Assembly (NCBI RefSeq): GCF_006716745.1
Contig: NZ_VFPP01000001.1
Location: 1,736,001 to 1,800,000 of the forward strand
Direction: 5' to 3'
Length of the DNA stretch: 64,000 nucleotides
From: Saccharothrix saharensis
Lineage (GTDB): Bacteria > Actinomycetota > Actinomycetes > Mycobacteriales > Pseudonocardiaceae
The notes beneath the pieces were generated by a model. The model searched no databases and had not been told where the DNA came from. It worked only from the letters and a program-made list of their open reading frames with translations. Numbering within the stretch: position 1 is the stretch's first letter; each line of letters starts with the position of its first letter. The position numbers were made by a program, and so were the translations under genes. Positions 27,485-37,296 of this stretch are shown piece after piece.

Positions 27485-28531
27485 TCAGGAGTCGAAGCCG
27501 ACGTCGAGGTACTGGTCGACGTTCTCCTTGGTCACCACGGCGGAGTAGGTGGTGATGGACGCGGGGATGTCGTGCTCGGCCATGTCGCCGATGCCCTTGG
27601 CCTGGCCGAGCAGGCGGGCCAGCGCGATCGCCGAGGACGCCATCGACGGGCTGTAGAGCACGGTCGCCTTGACCACGCCGCTGTCGGCCTTGATCAGGTC
27701 CATCATGTTGCGCGAGCCCGCGCCGCCGACCATGACGAACTCCTTGCGGCCCGCGCTGTCGATGGCCGCCATCACGCCGATGCCCTGGTCGTCGTCGTGG
27801 TTCCACAGGGCGTCCAGCCTGGGCGCGGACTGGAGCAGGTTGGCCGTCTGCTGCTCGCCGGACTCGGAGGTGAACGCCGCCGCGACGCGCGGGCCGACCG
27901 AGAAGCCCGCCTTCGCCAGGGCGTCCTTGAAGCCCTGGCTGCGCTCCTGGGTCAGCGGCAGCGAGTCGATGCCCGCGACCTCGCCGATCACCGGGTTGCT
28001 GACGTTCTTCGCCTTGAGCTGCGCGGCGATGTACTCGCCCGCGTTGACGCCCATGCGGTAGTTGTCGCCGCCGATCCACAGCCGGTAGGCCAGCGGGGTG
28101 TCGAAGACGCGGTCGAGGTTGATGACCGGGATGCCCGCGTCCATGGCCTGGCGGCCGACCTCGGTGAGCGCCTTGCCGTCGAACGGCAGCACCACCAGGA
28201 CGTCGACCTTGTCGTTGATCAGCGTCTCGACCTGGGCGATCTGCTGGTTGACGTCGTTGGTGCCCTCGGTGGCCTTGAACGTGACGTCGGAGAACTCGTC
28301 GGCCTGCGCCTTGGCGTTCTTCGTCATCGCCGCCATCCAGCCGTGGTCGGCGGCGGGCGCGGAGAAGCCGATGGTGACCTGCTTGCCGGGCTGGCTGTTC
28401 TGGCCCGAGCCGCCCGCGACGGCGTTCGGCGCGGAGTTGGCGGACTCGTTGGACGTGCAGCCGGCCAGCAGGGCGGCGGTGCCCACGGCGGTGGTGCCCC
28501 AGAGGAAGCGGCGGCGGTCGAGTGAGGGCAT
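27485..28531 (-). CDS. Sugar ABC transporter substrate-binding lipoprotein
   Basis: A 348-aa periplasmic-binding protein of the RbsB (class B, LacI-like) type. The N-terminus MPSLDRRRFLWG with RRR-F looks like a Tat signal, and the lipobox is LLAGC (Cys25). The mature part reads KQVTIGFSAPAADHGWMAAM, VLVVLPFDGKAL and GGDNYRMGVNAGEY. It binds the sugar outside the membrane and delivers it to the permease. It lies 64 bases downstream of the permease gene. The ligand is unknown, but the accompanying dehydrogenase and isomerase suggest a polyol or aldose. Confidence 0.92.
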   Translation of the reverse strand: MPSLDRRRFLWGTTAVGTAALLAGCTSNESANSAPNAVAGGSGQNSQPGKQVTIGFSAPAADHGWMAAMTKNAKAQADEFSDVTFKATEGTNDVNQQIAQVETLINDKVDVLVVLPFDGKALTEVGRQAMDAGIPVINLDRVFDTPLAYRLWIGGDNYRMGVNAGEYIAAQLKAKNVSNPVIGEVAGIDSLPLTQERSQGFKDALAKAGFSVGPRVAAAFTSESGEQQTANLLQSAPRLDALWNHDDDQGIGVMAAIDSAGRKEFVMVGGAGSRNMMDLIKADSGVVKATVLYSPSMASSAIALARLLGQAKGIGDMAEHDIPASITTYSAVVTKENVDQYLDVGFDS

Positions 28532-28595
28532 GGCGGACTCCCGGGTCGTGTGTCGGGGTGGTGGAGGCGGGGTCGTGGAGGCGGGGTGTGGCGCG

Positions 28596-29600
28596 TCAGG
28601 TGGCGTGCGTGCGGCGGCGGGCGGTGGTGCGCTGCAGGAGCACCGCGGCGACGATGATCACGCCCTTGGCGATGTTCTGGATGTCGGTGTCGAGGTTGTT
28701 CTGGGTGAAGATGTTGCCCACCACGGTGAAGATGAGCACGCCGATCAGCGTCCCGATCAGCGAGCCCCGGCCACCGCTGAGCAGCGTGCCGCCGATGACG
28801 ACCGCGGCGATCGCGTCCAGCTCGTAGAACATGCCGTTGGTGGACGCGCCGGAGGTGGTGCGGGCCACGACCATGAGCGCGGCGATGCCGCAGCACAGGC
28901 CGGCCAGGCCGTAGACCAGCGCGGTGTGCCGGCGCACGTCGATGCCGGCCAGCCGGGCGGCTTCGGCGTTGCCGCCGACGGCGAACGTGCGGCGGCCGAA
29001 CGTGGTGCGGTTGAGCAGCACCCAGCCGACCGCGAACACCGCGGCCAGCAGCCAGATCAGCACCGGGATGCCGAGGATGTCACCGCGGAAGAACGTGGTG
29101 AACCCGGTCTCGGTGACGACCTGCGTGCGGCGGCCGGACAGCCTTTCGGCCAGGCCCTTCGCCGACGCGTACATGGCGAGGGTCGCGATGAACGGCACGA
29201 TCTTGCCGTAGGAGATCAGCACCCCGTTGACCAGGCCGCAGCCCAGGCCGACGAGCAGCGCGCACAGCACCATCACCACGGGGCCGTACGACTGGGTGGC
29301 GACGGTCGTCATCCACACGCCCGACAGCGCCACGATCGAGCCGACGGACAGGTCGATGCCGCCGCTGATGATCACGAACGTCATGCCGACGCTGACCACG
29401 CCGATCGCCGCCGCCAGCCGCAGCATCGTGGAGATGTTGGCCTCGGTGAGGAAGCTGTCCGGCCGGGTGGCGTAGCCGACGACGCACAGCACCACCAGCA
29501 CGCCGAGCAGGCCGGTGAGCCTCAGGTCGAGGGCTCGGCGGTGTTTGCGCGGCTCCTGGGGAGCGGCGGATTTGGGGTCGAGGACCCTCACCTCGGTCAC
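28596..29600 (-). CDS. Sugar ABC transporter permease (RbsC-type)
   Basis: A 334-aa multi-pass protein (8-10 helices). Family marks are [26 protein letters not shown] and the EAA-like loop [25 protein letters not shown], then [13 protein letters not shown] and [12 protein letters not shown]. It forms the membrane channel of the importer. The real start is GTG 29600, overlapping the ATPase stop as GTGA; longer open frames upstream lie inside the ATPase gene. Only one permease gene is present, so it would act as a homodimer. Confidence 0.93.
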   Translation of the reverse strand: MTEVRVLDPKSAAPQEPRKHRRALDLRLTGLLGVLVVLCVVGYATRPDSFLTEANISTMLRLAAAIGVVSVGMTFVIISGGIDLSVGSIVALSGVWMTTVATQSYGPVVMVLCALLVGLGCGLVNGVLISYGKIVPFIATLAMYASAKGLAERLSGRRTQVVTETGFTTFFRGDILGIPVLIWLLAAVFAVGWVLLNRTTFGRRTFAVGGNAEAARLAGIDVRRHTALVYGLAGLCCGIAALMVVARTTSGASTNGMFYELDAIAAVVIGGTLLSGGRGSLIGTLIGVLIFTVVGNIFTQNNLDTDIQNIAKGVIIVAAVLLQRTTARRRTHAT

Positions 29601-31126
29601 GGGGCCTCCTCGTTCACGGCGGCTTCGGTGACGGCGCTGCCCGCCATCACCAGGTCCAAGACGGCGGATTCGGTCAGCTCGGCGGCGGGCCGGTCGGCGA
29701 TGACCTCGCCGTCGCGCAGCACCAGCACCCGGTCGGCGAGGCCGAGCACCTCGGCGACCTCGCTGGACACCAGCACCACGGCCACACCGGCGGCGGCCAG
29801 CTCGTGGATCACCCGGTACAGCTCGGCGCGGGCGCCGACGTCCACGCCGCGCGTCGGCTCGTCCAGCAGCAGCACCTTGCAGCCCCGGACCAGCCACCGC
29901 GCCACGACGGCCTTCTGCTGGTTGCCGCCGGAGAACTCGGCGACGAGCCGGCGCGGGTCGGCGGGCCGCAGGTCCAGCCGTTCCAGCGTGGCCCGGGAGT
30001 CCTTCAGCTCGCGGGCGCGGTCCACGAAACCGGCGCGGCTGTAGGCGGACAGGCTCGACAGCGTCACGTTGTGCGCGACCGGCAGGTCCAGCAGCAGGCC
30101 TTGCGCCTTGCGCTCCTCCGGCGCGAGGCCGATGCCCGCCTTCACGGCGGCGACCACGCTGCCCGGCCGGACCGGTTTCCCGTCGACCGCGACGTGCCCG
30201 GTGTCGGGCTTGCGGGCGCCGAACACGGTCTCCAGGATCTCGCTGCGGCCCGCGCCGACCAGCCCCGCGATGCCCAGGATCTCCCCCGCGCGCACGTGGA
30301 AGCCGACGTCGTGGAACTCGCCCTTGCGGGTCAGCCCGGTGACGGTCAGCACTTCCCGCGCGGTGTCCACCGTGGACGCTTCGCGGTGCGGGAAGACCGT
30401 CTCGACCTTGCGGCCGGACATCAGGTCGACCAGCTCGGAGGTCGGGGTGTCGGCGGGGAGGTTCGCGGCGACCGTGCGGCCGTCCTTGAGCACGGTGACG
30501 CGGCTGCCGATGCGGCGGATCTCCTCCAGCCGGTGCGAGATGTAGAGGACCGCGACGCCGTCCGCGGTGAGCTCGCCGACGATGCGGAACAGGTTGTCCA
30601 CCTCGTCCGCGGCCAGGGCGGCGGTCGGCTCGTCCATCACGATGAGCCGCGCGTCGTGCGCCAGGGCGCGGGCCATCGACACGAGCTGCTGACCGGCGGC
30701 GGACAACCGGCCCACCTCCCGGTCCGGCCCGATCTCGGGATGGCCCAGGCGGGCCATCAACGTCGCGGCGAGGTCGTGGGCGGCCCGGCGGCGGGTGAAG
30801 CCGAACCGGGTCGGCTCGTGGCCCAGGAACACGTTCTCCGCCACCGAGATGTCCGGCACCAGGTCCAGCTCCTGGTACATGGTGGCGACGCCCAGCCGCA
30901 ACGCGGCCACCGGCGAGGGGAGCGTGGCCTTCTCGCCGCGCCACGTTATCTCGCCCTCGTCGGGCTGGTGCGCGCCCGCCAGCACCTTGATCAGGGTGGA
31001 CTTGCCCGCGCCGTTCTGGCCGAGCAGGCAGTGCACCTCGCCCTCGGCGACCTCCAGGTCCACCTGGTCCAGCGCGCGCACGCCGGGGAAGGTCTTGCCG
31101 ATGCCGGTCATCCGGAGCAGGGTCAT
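29597..31126 (-). CDS. Sugar ABC transporter ATPase, double-NBD (RbsA-type)
   Basis: A 509-aa protein with two nucleotide-binding domains. The first has Walker A GQNGAGKST, signature-like LSAAGQQLVSMARAL and Walker B LIVMDEPTAAL. The second has the Walker A-like GLVGAGRSEI, the signature FSGGNQQKAV and LLLDEPTRGVD. The degenerate second Walker A is normal for the RbsA/MglA group. It couples ATP hydrolysis to sugar import. ATG 31126 with GAAGGGG upstream is the start, and it overlaps the decayed ROK regulator gene (ATGA). Confidence 0.94.
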   Translation of the reverse strand: MTLLRMTGIGKTFPGVRALDQVDLEVAEGEVHCLLGQNGAGKSTLIKVLAGAHQPDEGEITWRGEKATLPSPVAALRLGVATMYQELDLVPDISVAENVFLGHEPTRFGFTRRRAAHDLAATLMARLGHPEIGPDREVGRLSAAGQQLVSMARALAHDARLIVMDEPTAALAADEVDNLFRIVGELTADGVAVLYISHRLEEIRRIGSRVTVLKDGRTVAANLPADTPTSELVDLMSGRKVETVFPHREASTVDTAREVLTVTGLTRKGEFHDVGFHVRAGEILGIAGLVGAGRSEILETVFGARKPDTGHVAVDGKPVRPGSVVAAVKAGIGLAPEERKAQGLLLDLPVAHNVTLSSLSAYSRAGFVDRARELKDSRATLERLDLRPADPRRLVAEFSGGNQQKAVVARWLVRGCKVLLLDEPTRGVDVGARAELYRVIHELAAAGVAVVLVSSEVAEVLGLADRVLVLRDGEVIADRPAAELTESAVLDLVMAGSAVTEAAVNEEAP

Positions 31127-31899
31127 GCCGAGGCCCCTTCGTGTGAACCGCCCGTCTTCGGGGCACTTGCCTTGACCGGGACGACGGCCGGGTCGTCGAG
31201 CACCCGCCGCAGCGCGGCCGGCGCCGCGCCCCCGCCGCCCGCGGTGGAGCCGGGCGTGGACGCGGCGATCGCCGTCCGCCCGTGCCGCCGCGGTGCGGCC
31301 AACCAGTCCCGCAGTGCGGCGGAGTAGCCGCCGAGCACGATCTTCCGCGGGGTGAGCAGGACCGACAGGCCGGACGCCGGGGCGTCGGCCGTGCGGTGTG
31401 GCGCGTCCGCGCCCGGCCCGACCCGCGTCTCCCGGCAGCCGCGCCGGCCGCACGCGCGGGACGTGCCGCCCAGCGGGTCCGGCACCGTGCGGTCGCCGTT
31501 GAGGTGCACGAGGTGGTCGACGGGGTCGCTGCCGCGCTCGGCGCGGGCGGCGAGGTCGACCTCGTTGTCCAGGTCGAGCCGGCAGAGGGGCAGGCCGGCC
31601 ACCACGGCCCCGTCGCGCCGGCGCGGCCGGTCGGCCGTGGCGCGGTCGGCCCGGCGACGCGGGCGGACCGCGCCGGGCCGCGGTTCCACCAGCCGGCCGG
31701 GCCTGCTCCGGGAAGTCGTGGTGCCCGTCCGCTCGACCAGGCCGCGGTTCTCGAGGTCGGCCGGGAGCGGGGCGACGGCAACCTTCGACAAGCCGGAGCG
31801 GACGGCCGGTTGAGCGCGCGAGAGGGGACCGCGGACGCGGAGCGCGCGCAGGGGAAGGGCGCGCTTGGCCCCGCGCCTGCCTTCGGTCTGCGCCTGCAT
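31123..31899 (-). pseudogene. Degenerate ROK-family regulator
   Basis: A 258-codon open frame whose parts match a ROK repressor but with large gaps. LSRAQPAVRSGLSKVAVAPL resembles the winged-helix start (SRAELA..TGLSKATVS). GGTSRACGRRGCRET resembles the ROK zinc/consensus motif GGTxRxCxCGxxGCxE with one Cys lost. The sugar-kinase-like ATP site (DxGxT) is absent, and PRKIVLGGYSAALRDWL resembles the late helix. The frame is intact, so a short protein could be made, but loss of the core and 100+ residues suggests decay. It is the first gene of the importer operon and overlaps the ATPase start, so it was probably the operon's own regulator. Confidence 0.6.
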
Positions 31900-31973
31900 C
31901 GGTACTCCGACTTCGTCGAGGGAGTCGATCGAACGAGGTGGTCCAGCTCACGTTCTCCGGTGAGTTGCGGCAG

Positions 31974-32003
31974 ATCCTGACAGTTGGTCGCGCGCTCTGA
32001 CAA
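31974..32003 (-). promoter_or_regulatory. Candidate promoter of the sugar operon
   Basis: On the minus strand TTGTCA (32003-31998) and CAGGAT (31979-31974) are separated by 18 bases, close to the main sigma-factor pattern of actinomycetes. The decayed regulator ATG is about 75 bases downstream. Prediction only. Confidence 0.4.
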
Positions 32004-32015
32004 GAACTAGGGCCC

Positions 32016-32040
32016 ACTTTTGTCGATTCGTTGCAAAAGT
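32016..32040. promoter_or_regulatory. Inverted repeat upstream of the sugar operon
   Basis: ACTTTTG (32016-32022) and CAAAAGT (32034-32040) form a perfect 7-bp inverted repeat with an 11-base spacer, AT-rich in a very GC-rich setting. It lies just upstream of the candidate -35 box and could be a ROK-type operator. Confidence 0.5.
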
Positions 32041-32115
32041 CGGCCCTCTTCTGACAGAAGCTCGTGATTGCTTTCGCGAACCGCCGTGCGCGGCCTGATC
32101 CGCGCCGCGGCGCGA

Positions 32116-34491
32116 TCAGGAGCCTTCGGAGGCGGCGCGAAGGACCTCGGCCAGGACCAGCCCGGCTCGCACGGTGTCCGGGTGGTCGTCGCCCAGCACG
32201 CGCCGGCAATCGGCCAGCGTCTTCTCGGCCAGCTCGCGCGCGGCCCCGTGCTCCCCCAGGACCATCAGGTCGAGGGCGAGGTTCTTGGCGCTGCGGAACG
32301 TCTCGGGGTGGTCGTGCCCGAGCACGCGCCGCCGCCGGATCAGGGTGTCCTCGTTCAGCTCACGCGCCGCCTCGCGCTCGTTCGCCGCCGACAGGTCGAC
32401 AGCGAGGTTGGCGGCCGACGTGAGCGTGTCGGGGTGATCGTCGCCGAGCACGCGCCGTCGGCGGCTCAAGGTGTCCTCGTCCAGTTCACGCGCCGCCTCG
32501 TGCTCGCCCAACTCCGTCAAGCTCACCGCCAGGTTGTTGGCGGAGCTCAATGTGTCGGGGTGATCGTCGCCGAGCACGCGCCTGCTGCGGCGCAGGGTGT
32601 CCTCGTTCAGCTCGCGCGCCGCCTCGTGCCGGCCCGAGATGTGCAGTCGCAGAGCGAGGTTGTTGGCGTACACCAGGGTGAGGGCGTGGTCGTCGCCGTG
32701 GTGATCGATGGCGAGTCGGTGTGTGCGCTGGGCGTGCGCCAGGGCGTGGTCGGACTGTCCCGTGGTGGCGAGGTAGGTGGAGATGCCGCCCAGGAGTGTC
32801 AGCAGGTCTTCGCGGTGAGCGGTGATCAGGGGTTCGCGGTCGGGTGCGACCACGGCGAGCAGGTGCGGCAGCAGCCGTTGCCACTGCGGCCAGACCGCCG
32901 GGGTGTTCCACGCATAAGCGGGCCGGTTGCGATGCAGCAGCAACAGGGCGATGGCGGCCCAGTTGTGCTCAGGTCCACCCGGCGCCCGGTCGGTGCCGGC
33001 GCGGAGGAGGGCGGCGGGGATGCGGTGCAGCAGCAGGGTGTCGGTGTCCACCCGGACCAGGGCGCGGTGGCGCAAGCCGCGCACCGTGTCGGTGAACGAC
33101 AAGGGGTCGGCGGCGACGGTGGCCAGCGGTTCGGGCAGGACCTCGGAGTGGTCGGTGATCAGGGACAGCGGCACCGGTTCAGGGGCCAGCCAGGCCATCA
33201 GGGTGAGCAGTTGCAGGGCGGCGGGGTCCCGGTCGGCCAGGTTGTCGAAGGCCAGTGACCACGACGCGGCCACCGACACCCGACCCGCGTCGTGGCCTCG
33301 GCGCAGCAGTTCGCGGGCACGGGTGTCGAGCAGGGACAGGTACTGCCCGGGGCTCAGGCCGCCGTCGGTGAGCAGGGCGGCGGCCTGGTCGAGGGCGGAC
33401 GGGAGGTGGCCCAGTGCCTCGCCGATCGCCTCGACCTGGTCGTCGGTGAGGACGGGTGCCTTCGAGCGCAGGAACCGGGCCGATTCGGGTGCGGTGAAGA
33501 CGTCCAGTTCCAGGGTCTTGGCGACGCCGTCCCAGCGGGGGTAGCGGGAGGTGATCACGACCCGGGCCCGGCCGCCCGGCAGGAACGACGCCACGGCGTC
33601 GGGGTGCTCGGCGTTGTCGAAGATCAGCAGCGCCCGGTCGCGGCGGCGCAGTTCGCCCAGCACGCGCGGCACGGCGGCGGCGACCGGGGCGTCCGGGTCG
33701 ACCAGCCCGAGCGCGTGGCCGAGCCTGGCGAGGTGCTGCGGGACGAGGTCGGGGTCCTCGGCGGGCACCCACCAGGCCACGTCGTAGGCCTCGTCGTGCC
33801 GGTGCGCGTACTCGATCGCGGTGCTGGACTTGCCGATGCCACCCATCCCGGCGATGGCCCGCACCACCACGGGGCCGGTGTCCGCCAAGGCCGCGGCCAG
33901 CTCGTCGAGCAGTTCACCCCGGCCCGTGAAGCCGTGCAGGCGCGCCGGCACGTTCCACACCCGCACGGCACGCGCCTGCCCCGGCGAGCCGGTGTCGGCG
34001 GCCGGGAGCGCGGCCAAGGCCTGCGCCACGGCGGTTTCCAGCTCGGCCGGTGTCCGCACGGTCTTCACGGTCAGGCCGCTGTCCATCAGCAGCCGGCGGC
34101 GGAACGCCTCCTGGCGCGCGCCGAACTCCGGGTCGCGGAACAACGGGCCCGGCCCGACCGCCGCCTCGTCCAGCAGGAACACCAGGCGCGGCTTGCCCAG
34201 CTCGGTCGCGGCCTCGAACTCCAGCTCGGTGTACGAGACGGTCGGCCGCTCCCGCACCGGCGAGCCGTAGCGGAACCCGGCCACCAGCACGTACACGTCG
34301 CACTCGGCGACCCGGTCCCGGCACAGCTGCGCGGGCGGCTGGTCCCGCGCGGTGAAGTACTCCATGTCCACCGGGGCGTCCCGCAGCCGCAGGACGGCCC
34401 GCTCGACCGCCGCGACGAACGACCCGTCCTCGGGCAGCCGCCGCAGCTCGGACGTGTGGCTGACGAACACCCGCCGAGCCCGATCACCCAC
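32116..34491 (-). CDS. STAND NTPase: DUF4062-like + NB-ARC + TPR
   Basis: A 791-aa protein. Residues 1-140 start [20 protein letters not shown], matching the TIR-like DUF4062 fold ([32 protein letters not shown]). Then comes an NB-ARC ATPase (P-loop GMGGIGKS at 215-222; Walker [10 protein letters not shown], Asp292; ITSRYPRW sensor). The C-terminal 200 residues hold four 42-residue TPR (kinesin-light-chain-like) repeats such as [15 protein letters not shown]. It is the bacterial counterpart of NLR-type signalling proteins: the TPRs would sense a partner and the ATPase would oligomerise. The N-terminal part may be an adaptor or enzyme. Family members act in regulation or anti-phage defence; here no such neighbours are seen. 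It starts with GTG 34491. Confidence 0.85.
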   Translation of the reverse strand: MGDRARRVFVSHTSELRRLPEDGSFVAAVERAVLRLRDAPVDMEYFTARDQPPAQLCRDRVAECDVYVLVAGFRYGSPVRERPTVSYTELEFEAATELGKPRLVFLLDEAAVGPGPLFRDPEFGARQEAFRRRLLMDSGLTVKTVRTPAELETAVAQALAALPAADTGSPGQARAVRVWNVPARLHGFTGRGELLDELAAALADTGPVVVRAIAGMGGIGKSSTAIEYAHRHDEAYDVAWWVPAEDPDLVPQHLARLGHALGLVDPDAPVAAAVPRVLGELRRRDRALLIFDNAEHPDAVASFLPGGRARVVITSRYPRWDGVAKTLELDVFTAPESARFLRSKAPVLTDDQVEAIGEALGHLPSALDQAAALLTDGGLSPGQYLSLLDTRARELLRRGHDAGRVSVAASWSLAFDNLADRDPAALQLLTLMAWLAPEPVPLSLITDHSEVLPEPLATVAADPLSFTDTVRGLRHRALVRVDTDTLLLHRIPAALLRAGTDRAPGGPEHNWAAIALLLLHRNRPAYAWNTPAVWPQWQRLLPHLLAVVAPDREPLITAHREDLLTLLGGISTYLATTGQSDHALAHAQRTHRLAIDHHGDDHALTLVYANNLALRLHISGRHEAARELNEDTLRRSRRVLGDDHPDTLSSANNLAVSLTELGEHEAARELDEDTLSRRRRVLGDDHPDTLTSAANLAVDLSAANEREAARELNEDTLIRRRRVLGHDHPETFRSAKNLALDLMVLGEHGAARELAEKTLADCRRVLGDDHPDTVRAGLVLAEVLRAASEGS
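32174..32677 (-). repeat. 126-bp coding repeats (TPR)
   Basis: The same stretch, GTGTCSGGGTGRTCGTC, recurs at 32174, 32300 (diverged), 32426 and 32552, exactly 126 bases apart, and encodes the 42-residue TPR units. The high DNA identity suggests recent duplication or gene conversion. Confidence 0.85.
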
Positions 34492-34564
34492 CGGCCCACC
34501 CCGATCCGACGACAGCCCTACCCCCGCATCGTCCCGTCGCGCGCCGGCGTTGCGGGACGCGGGG

Positions 34565-35770
34565 TCAGCCGGCCGGGGAGAACGCGCGGTCGGTCCCGGA
34601 CCAGGCCGCGCCCGTCACGCCGGCCAGCTCGCCCAGCTCCGACAGCACGATCGGCAGGTTGCCGGTGGCCAGCGGCAGCGACCGCCGGTAGACGGCGCTG
34701 CGCACCTCGGCCAGCAGCGAGTGGCCCAGCCGCGACACGCCGCCGCCGATGACGACCATGCCCGGGTTCAGGAAGCTGACCAGGGACGCCACCACGTGCC
34801 CGAGCCGCCGGCCGCCCTCGCGCACCAGGGTCGCCGCCGCGAAGTCGCCCGCCGCGGCGGCCGCGCCGACGTCCTCGGCGGTCAGCACGCCCTTGTCGTG
34901 CAGGGCGCCGGCCAGGGCGACGGACCGGCCGCTGCGGGCCAGCGTCGTCGCGTCACGCGCCAGCGCCGCACCGCCGAAGTACGCCTCCAGGCAGCCGACC
35001 TCGCCGCACGCGCACGCCGGGCCGAAGTCGTCCAGCCTGATGTGGCCGATGTCGCCGGCGGTGCCCGCGACGCCCCGGTACACCTTGCCGCCGAGCACGA
35101 TCCCGCAGCCGATGCCGGTGCCGACCTTGACGAAGATCAGGTCTTCGAGGGACCGCGCGACGCCCGCGTGCCGCTCGCCCAGCGCCATGGCGTTCACGTC
35201 GTTGTCCACCGTCACCGGGCAGCCCCACCGGCCGGCCAGCTCGTCGCGCACGGGGTAGCGGTCCCAGCCGGGCATGATCGGCGGCGCGACCGGCATGCCG
35301 TCGCGGAAGCTCACCGGACCCGGCAGGCCGATGCCCGCGCCGATCAGCCGGCCCGGTGCCTTGGCGTAGACGACGTCGGCCAGCTCGGCGACGCGGCTGA
35401 GCACCTGCGCCGGACCGCTGCGGACGTCGCAGTCCTCGCTGCGGCTCTCCAGCACCTCGCACCGGCCGTCGGTGACCGCGACCGTCACCGAGGTCGCGCC
35501 CACGTCCACGCCCAGCACCCGCAGGTCGTCGGCGAGGTGCACCAACGTCGACCGCCGCCCGCCCCGACTGGCCGCCGGACCGCCGACCTGCACCAGGCCG
35601 ACGTCCACCAGCCGGCCCAGCTCGGCCGTCAGCTTGGCCCGCGGCAGCTCCAGCCGCTCGCCCAGCGCGACCCGGGACATCGCGCCCTCGTCGCGCAGCA
35701 GACCGAGCAGCTCCGACTGCCTGCCGGAAACCACCCGCGGCTGCTGGCCGCTGCCCGTCGCGCTGCTCAT
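34565..35770 (-). CDS. ROK-family transcriptional regulator
   Basis: A 401-aa NagC/XylR-type protein. The winged-helix N-terminus is [21 protein letters not shown] (residues about 16-80), then the ROK domain with [16 protein letters not shown] (ATP/phosphate site), [12 protein letters not shown] (catalytic-type Asp), [15 protein letters not shown], and the zinc motif [20 protein letters not shown] with its three Cys. It probably senses a sugar. It lies 73 bases upstream of the STAND gene on the same strand. ATG 35770. The target operon is not evident; the decayed ROK gene at 31.1-31.9 kb makes it a candidate regulator for the sugar importer. Confidence 0.9.
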   Translation of the reverse strand: MSSATGSGQQPRVVSGRQSELLGLLRDEGAMSRVALGERLELPRAKLTAELGRLVDVGLVQVGGPAASRGGRRSTLVHLADDLRVLGVDVGATSVTVAVTDGRCEVLESRSEDCDVRSGPAQVLSRVAELADVVYAKAPGRLIGAGIGLPGPVSFRDGMPVAPPIMPGWDRYPVRDELAGRWGCPVTVDNDVNAMALGERHAGVARSLEDLIFVKVGTGIGCGIVLGGKVYRGVAGTAGDIGHIRLDDFGPACACGEVGCLEAYFGGAALARDATTLARSGRSVALAGALHDKGVLTAEDVGAAAAAGDFAAATLVREGGRRLGHVVASLVSFLNPGMVVIGGGVSRLGHSLLAEVRSAVYRRSLPLATGNLPIVLSELGELAGVTGAAWSGTDRAFSPAG

Positions 35771-35799
35771 GGCACCAATTTACGGCCAGCGGTCCTCCA

Positions 35800-36240
35800 G
35801 GTGCGCGGCCGGCGATCAGGGCGGCGTGCGACAGCGGCGTCGCCAGGTCCGCCACGTCGCCGTTCGTCGTGCAGTCGAGCAGCACCACGTCACCCGCCCC
35901 GCCCGGCTCCTCCGGCGAGTGCGCTTGGGGCCGGCCACCCGGGTCACGTCGAGCTTGCCCCGGTCGAAATCCTCGCCCTCGAAGACCTCCAACGCCTGCC
36001 GGACGCGCTCCACCGACTGCGGCGCCCGTCGGGCGCGAACGGCACGGGGATGCCGCCGTGCGGGTGGAACGGGCTGAGCCGCACCCACGGCTGCGACCCC
36101 TTCGACGTCACGTCCACCACCGCCGCCCCCGGATGCGCTTCGCCGACCACGCCGCACCACGCCGCCTGCTCGCCACGTGCACCGCCCGCGCACCCGCCTC
36201 CCCGGTGCGGTCGATGATGTCGAAGGGGTACGACGATCCC
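35800..36240 (-). pseudogene. Multiply frameshifted remnant of an actinobacterial hypothetical protein
   Basis: Three minus-strand frames in sequence carry pieces that read as one protein: PFDIIDRTGEAGARAVHVASR (about 36220), VDVTSKGSQPWVRLSPFHPH GGIPVPF (about 36110-36040), and PQSVERVRQALEVFEGEDFD (about 36010). I recall that the 'VDVTSK..PWVR.SPFYPHGGIPVPF' pattern occurs in a conserved actinobacterial protein of unknown function. The gap between the ROK gene and the LysE gene holds no intact gene. Confidence 0.5.
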
Positions 36241-36336
36241 GGCCCGTCGACAGGTTCGCCGGGACGGCCGCGACGGGCGGGTCCGGCCACCGGGAATCCG
36301 GGTGCGCGGGCGGTCGGGGGGTGCTTGCATCGCGGC

Positions 36337-36966
36337 ATGCCCATCGACCAGCACCTGCTCGTCCTGTTCACGCTGACCACCGTCGTCGCGATGATCACGC
36401 CCGGCCCGGACATGCTGTTCGTCCTCGGGTGCGGGATGCGCGGCGGGCCACGAGCCGGCCTGCTGGCCACCGCCGGCGTGGCGACGAGCGAGGCCGTCCA
36501 CGTGGTCGTGGCCGCCGCCGGTCTGGCGGCGTTGTTCGCGGCGGTGCCGGTGGCGTTCACGGTGGTCCGCACGGTCGGCGCGGCCTACCTCGTCCACCTG
36601 GGCGTGCAGGCCATCCGCCACCGCGGGCGGGCCGTCGTCGGCGAGCAGGTGACGGGCGGCATGTCCGGCCGCCGCGCCTTCCTCACCGGGATGGCGACCA
36701 ACCTGCTCAACCCGAAGATGGTCACCTTCACGATCGCGTTCCTGCCGCAGTTCATCAACCCGGACCTGGGCCGGGTGTGGCTCCAGTTCGCCATCCTGGG
36801 CGCGATCCTGATCGCCCTGGAGTTCCTGGTGGACGGCGCGGTCGGGGTGCTGGCCGGCCGCATCGGCGGCTGGCTGCGCCGCAGGCACGCCGCCCGCCGC
36901 CGGATCGACGTCGCGACCGGTGGCGTGTTCATCGGGCTGGGCGTCCGGCTGGCCGTGGAGCGGTGA
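36337..36966 (+). CDS. LysE/RhtB-family amino acid exporter
   Basis: A 209-aa membrane protein with six predicted helices. The family signature is visible at the N-terminus, VAMITPGPDMLFVLGCGMRGG, and in the middle, GMATNLLNPKMVTFTIAFLPQF. It exports an amino acid or homoserine-lactone-like compound by proton exchange; which one is unknown. ATG 36337 is the first start that puts helix 1 in place; the open frame goes further upstream over a decayed region. It is followed by a perfect palindrome that may end its transcript. Confidence 0.9.
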   Translation: MPIDQHLLVLFTLTTVVAMITPGPDMLFVLGCGMRGGPRAGLLATAGVATSEAVHVVVAAAGLAALFAAVPVAFTVVRTVGAAYLVHLGVQAIRHRGRAVVGEQVTGGMSGRRAFLTGMATNLLNPKMVTFTIAFLPQFINPDLGRVWLQFAILGAILIALEFLVDGAVGVLAGRIGGWLRRRHAARRRIDVATGGVFIGLGVRLAVER

Positions 36967-37296
36967 CGTCCGGCCGGCTCGGTCGAGCCGTCCACAGTGG
37001 ACGGGCCAGTGACCTTGCGGACCAACGCAGCCCGGTCCACGTCGTCACGGTGTGTGGTCGCACACGGTCCTCCTGAGTGCGCTCGGCCGCGATCACCAGC
37101 GCGAACCCGGCCGAACGCCCCCGGGAACACCCTCGCGTGATCACGTCGACCACCCGGCCCGACCGGTCGCAGCGGTTGCGGGCCGGGCCGGGGCTTGCCA
37201 GGGTGGCGTTCGGGGTCCGCGTGGCGGAGGTCGGGCCGAAGACCCTCGGGACCGGCCGGCCGCGTGCACCCGCTGTGACGACGAGGAAGGGTTTTC
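36967..37296. other. Intergenic stretch with palindrome
   Basis: 330 bases without a supported gene. It contains the perfect inverted repeat CGTCCACAGTGGACG (36989-37003), a possible terminator or operator. A good GAGGAAGG ribosome-binding site for the dehydrogenase lies at its end. No clear promoter was picked out. Confidence 0.5.

Noticed and set aside
28596-32003. A 1135-codon minus-strand frame
   Set aside because: Only its last 334 codons form the permease. The rest is antiphase to the ATPase gene and has no domain.
36177-37076. A 299-codon plus frame over the LysE gene
   Set aside because: Out of phase with the clear LysE membrane protein, with Arg/Gly-rich translation.
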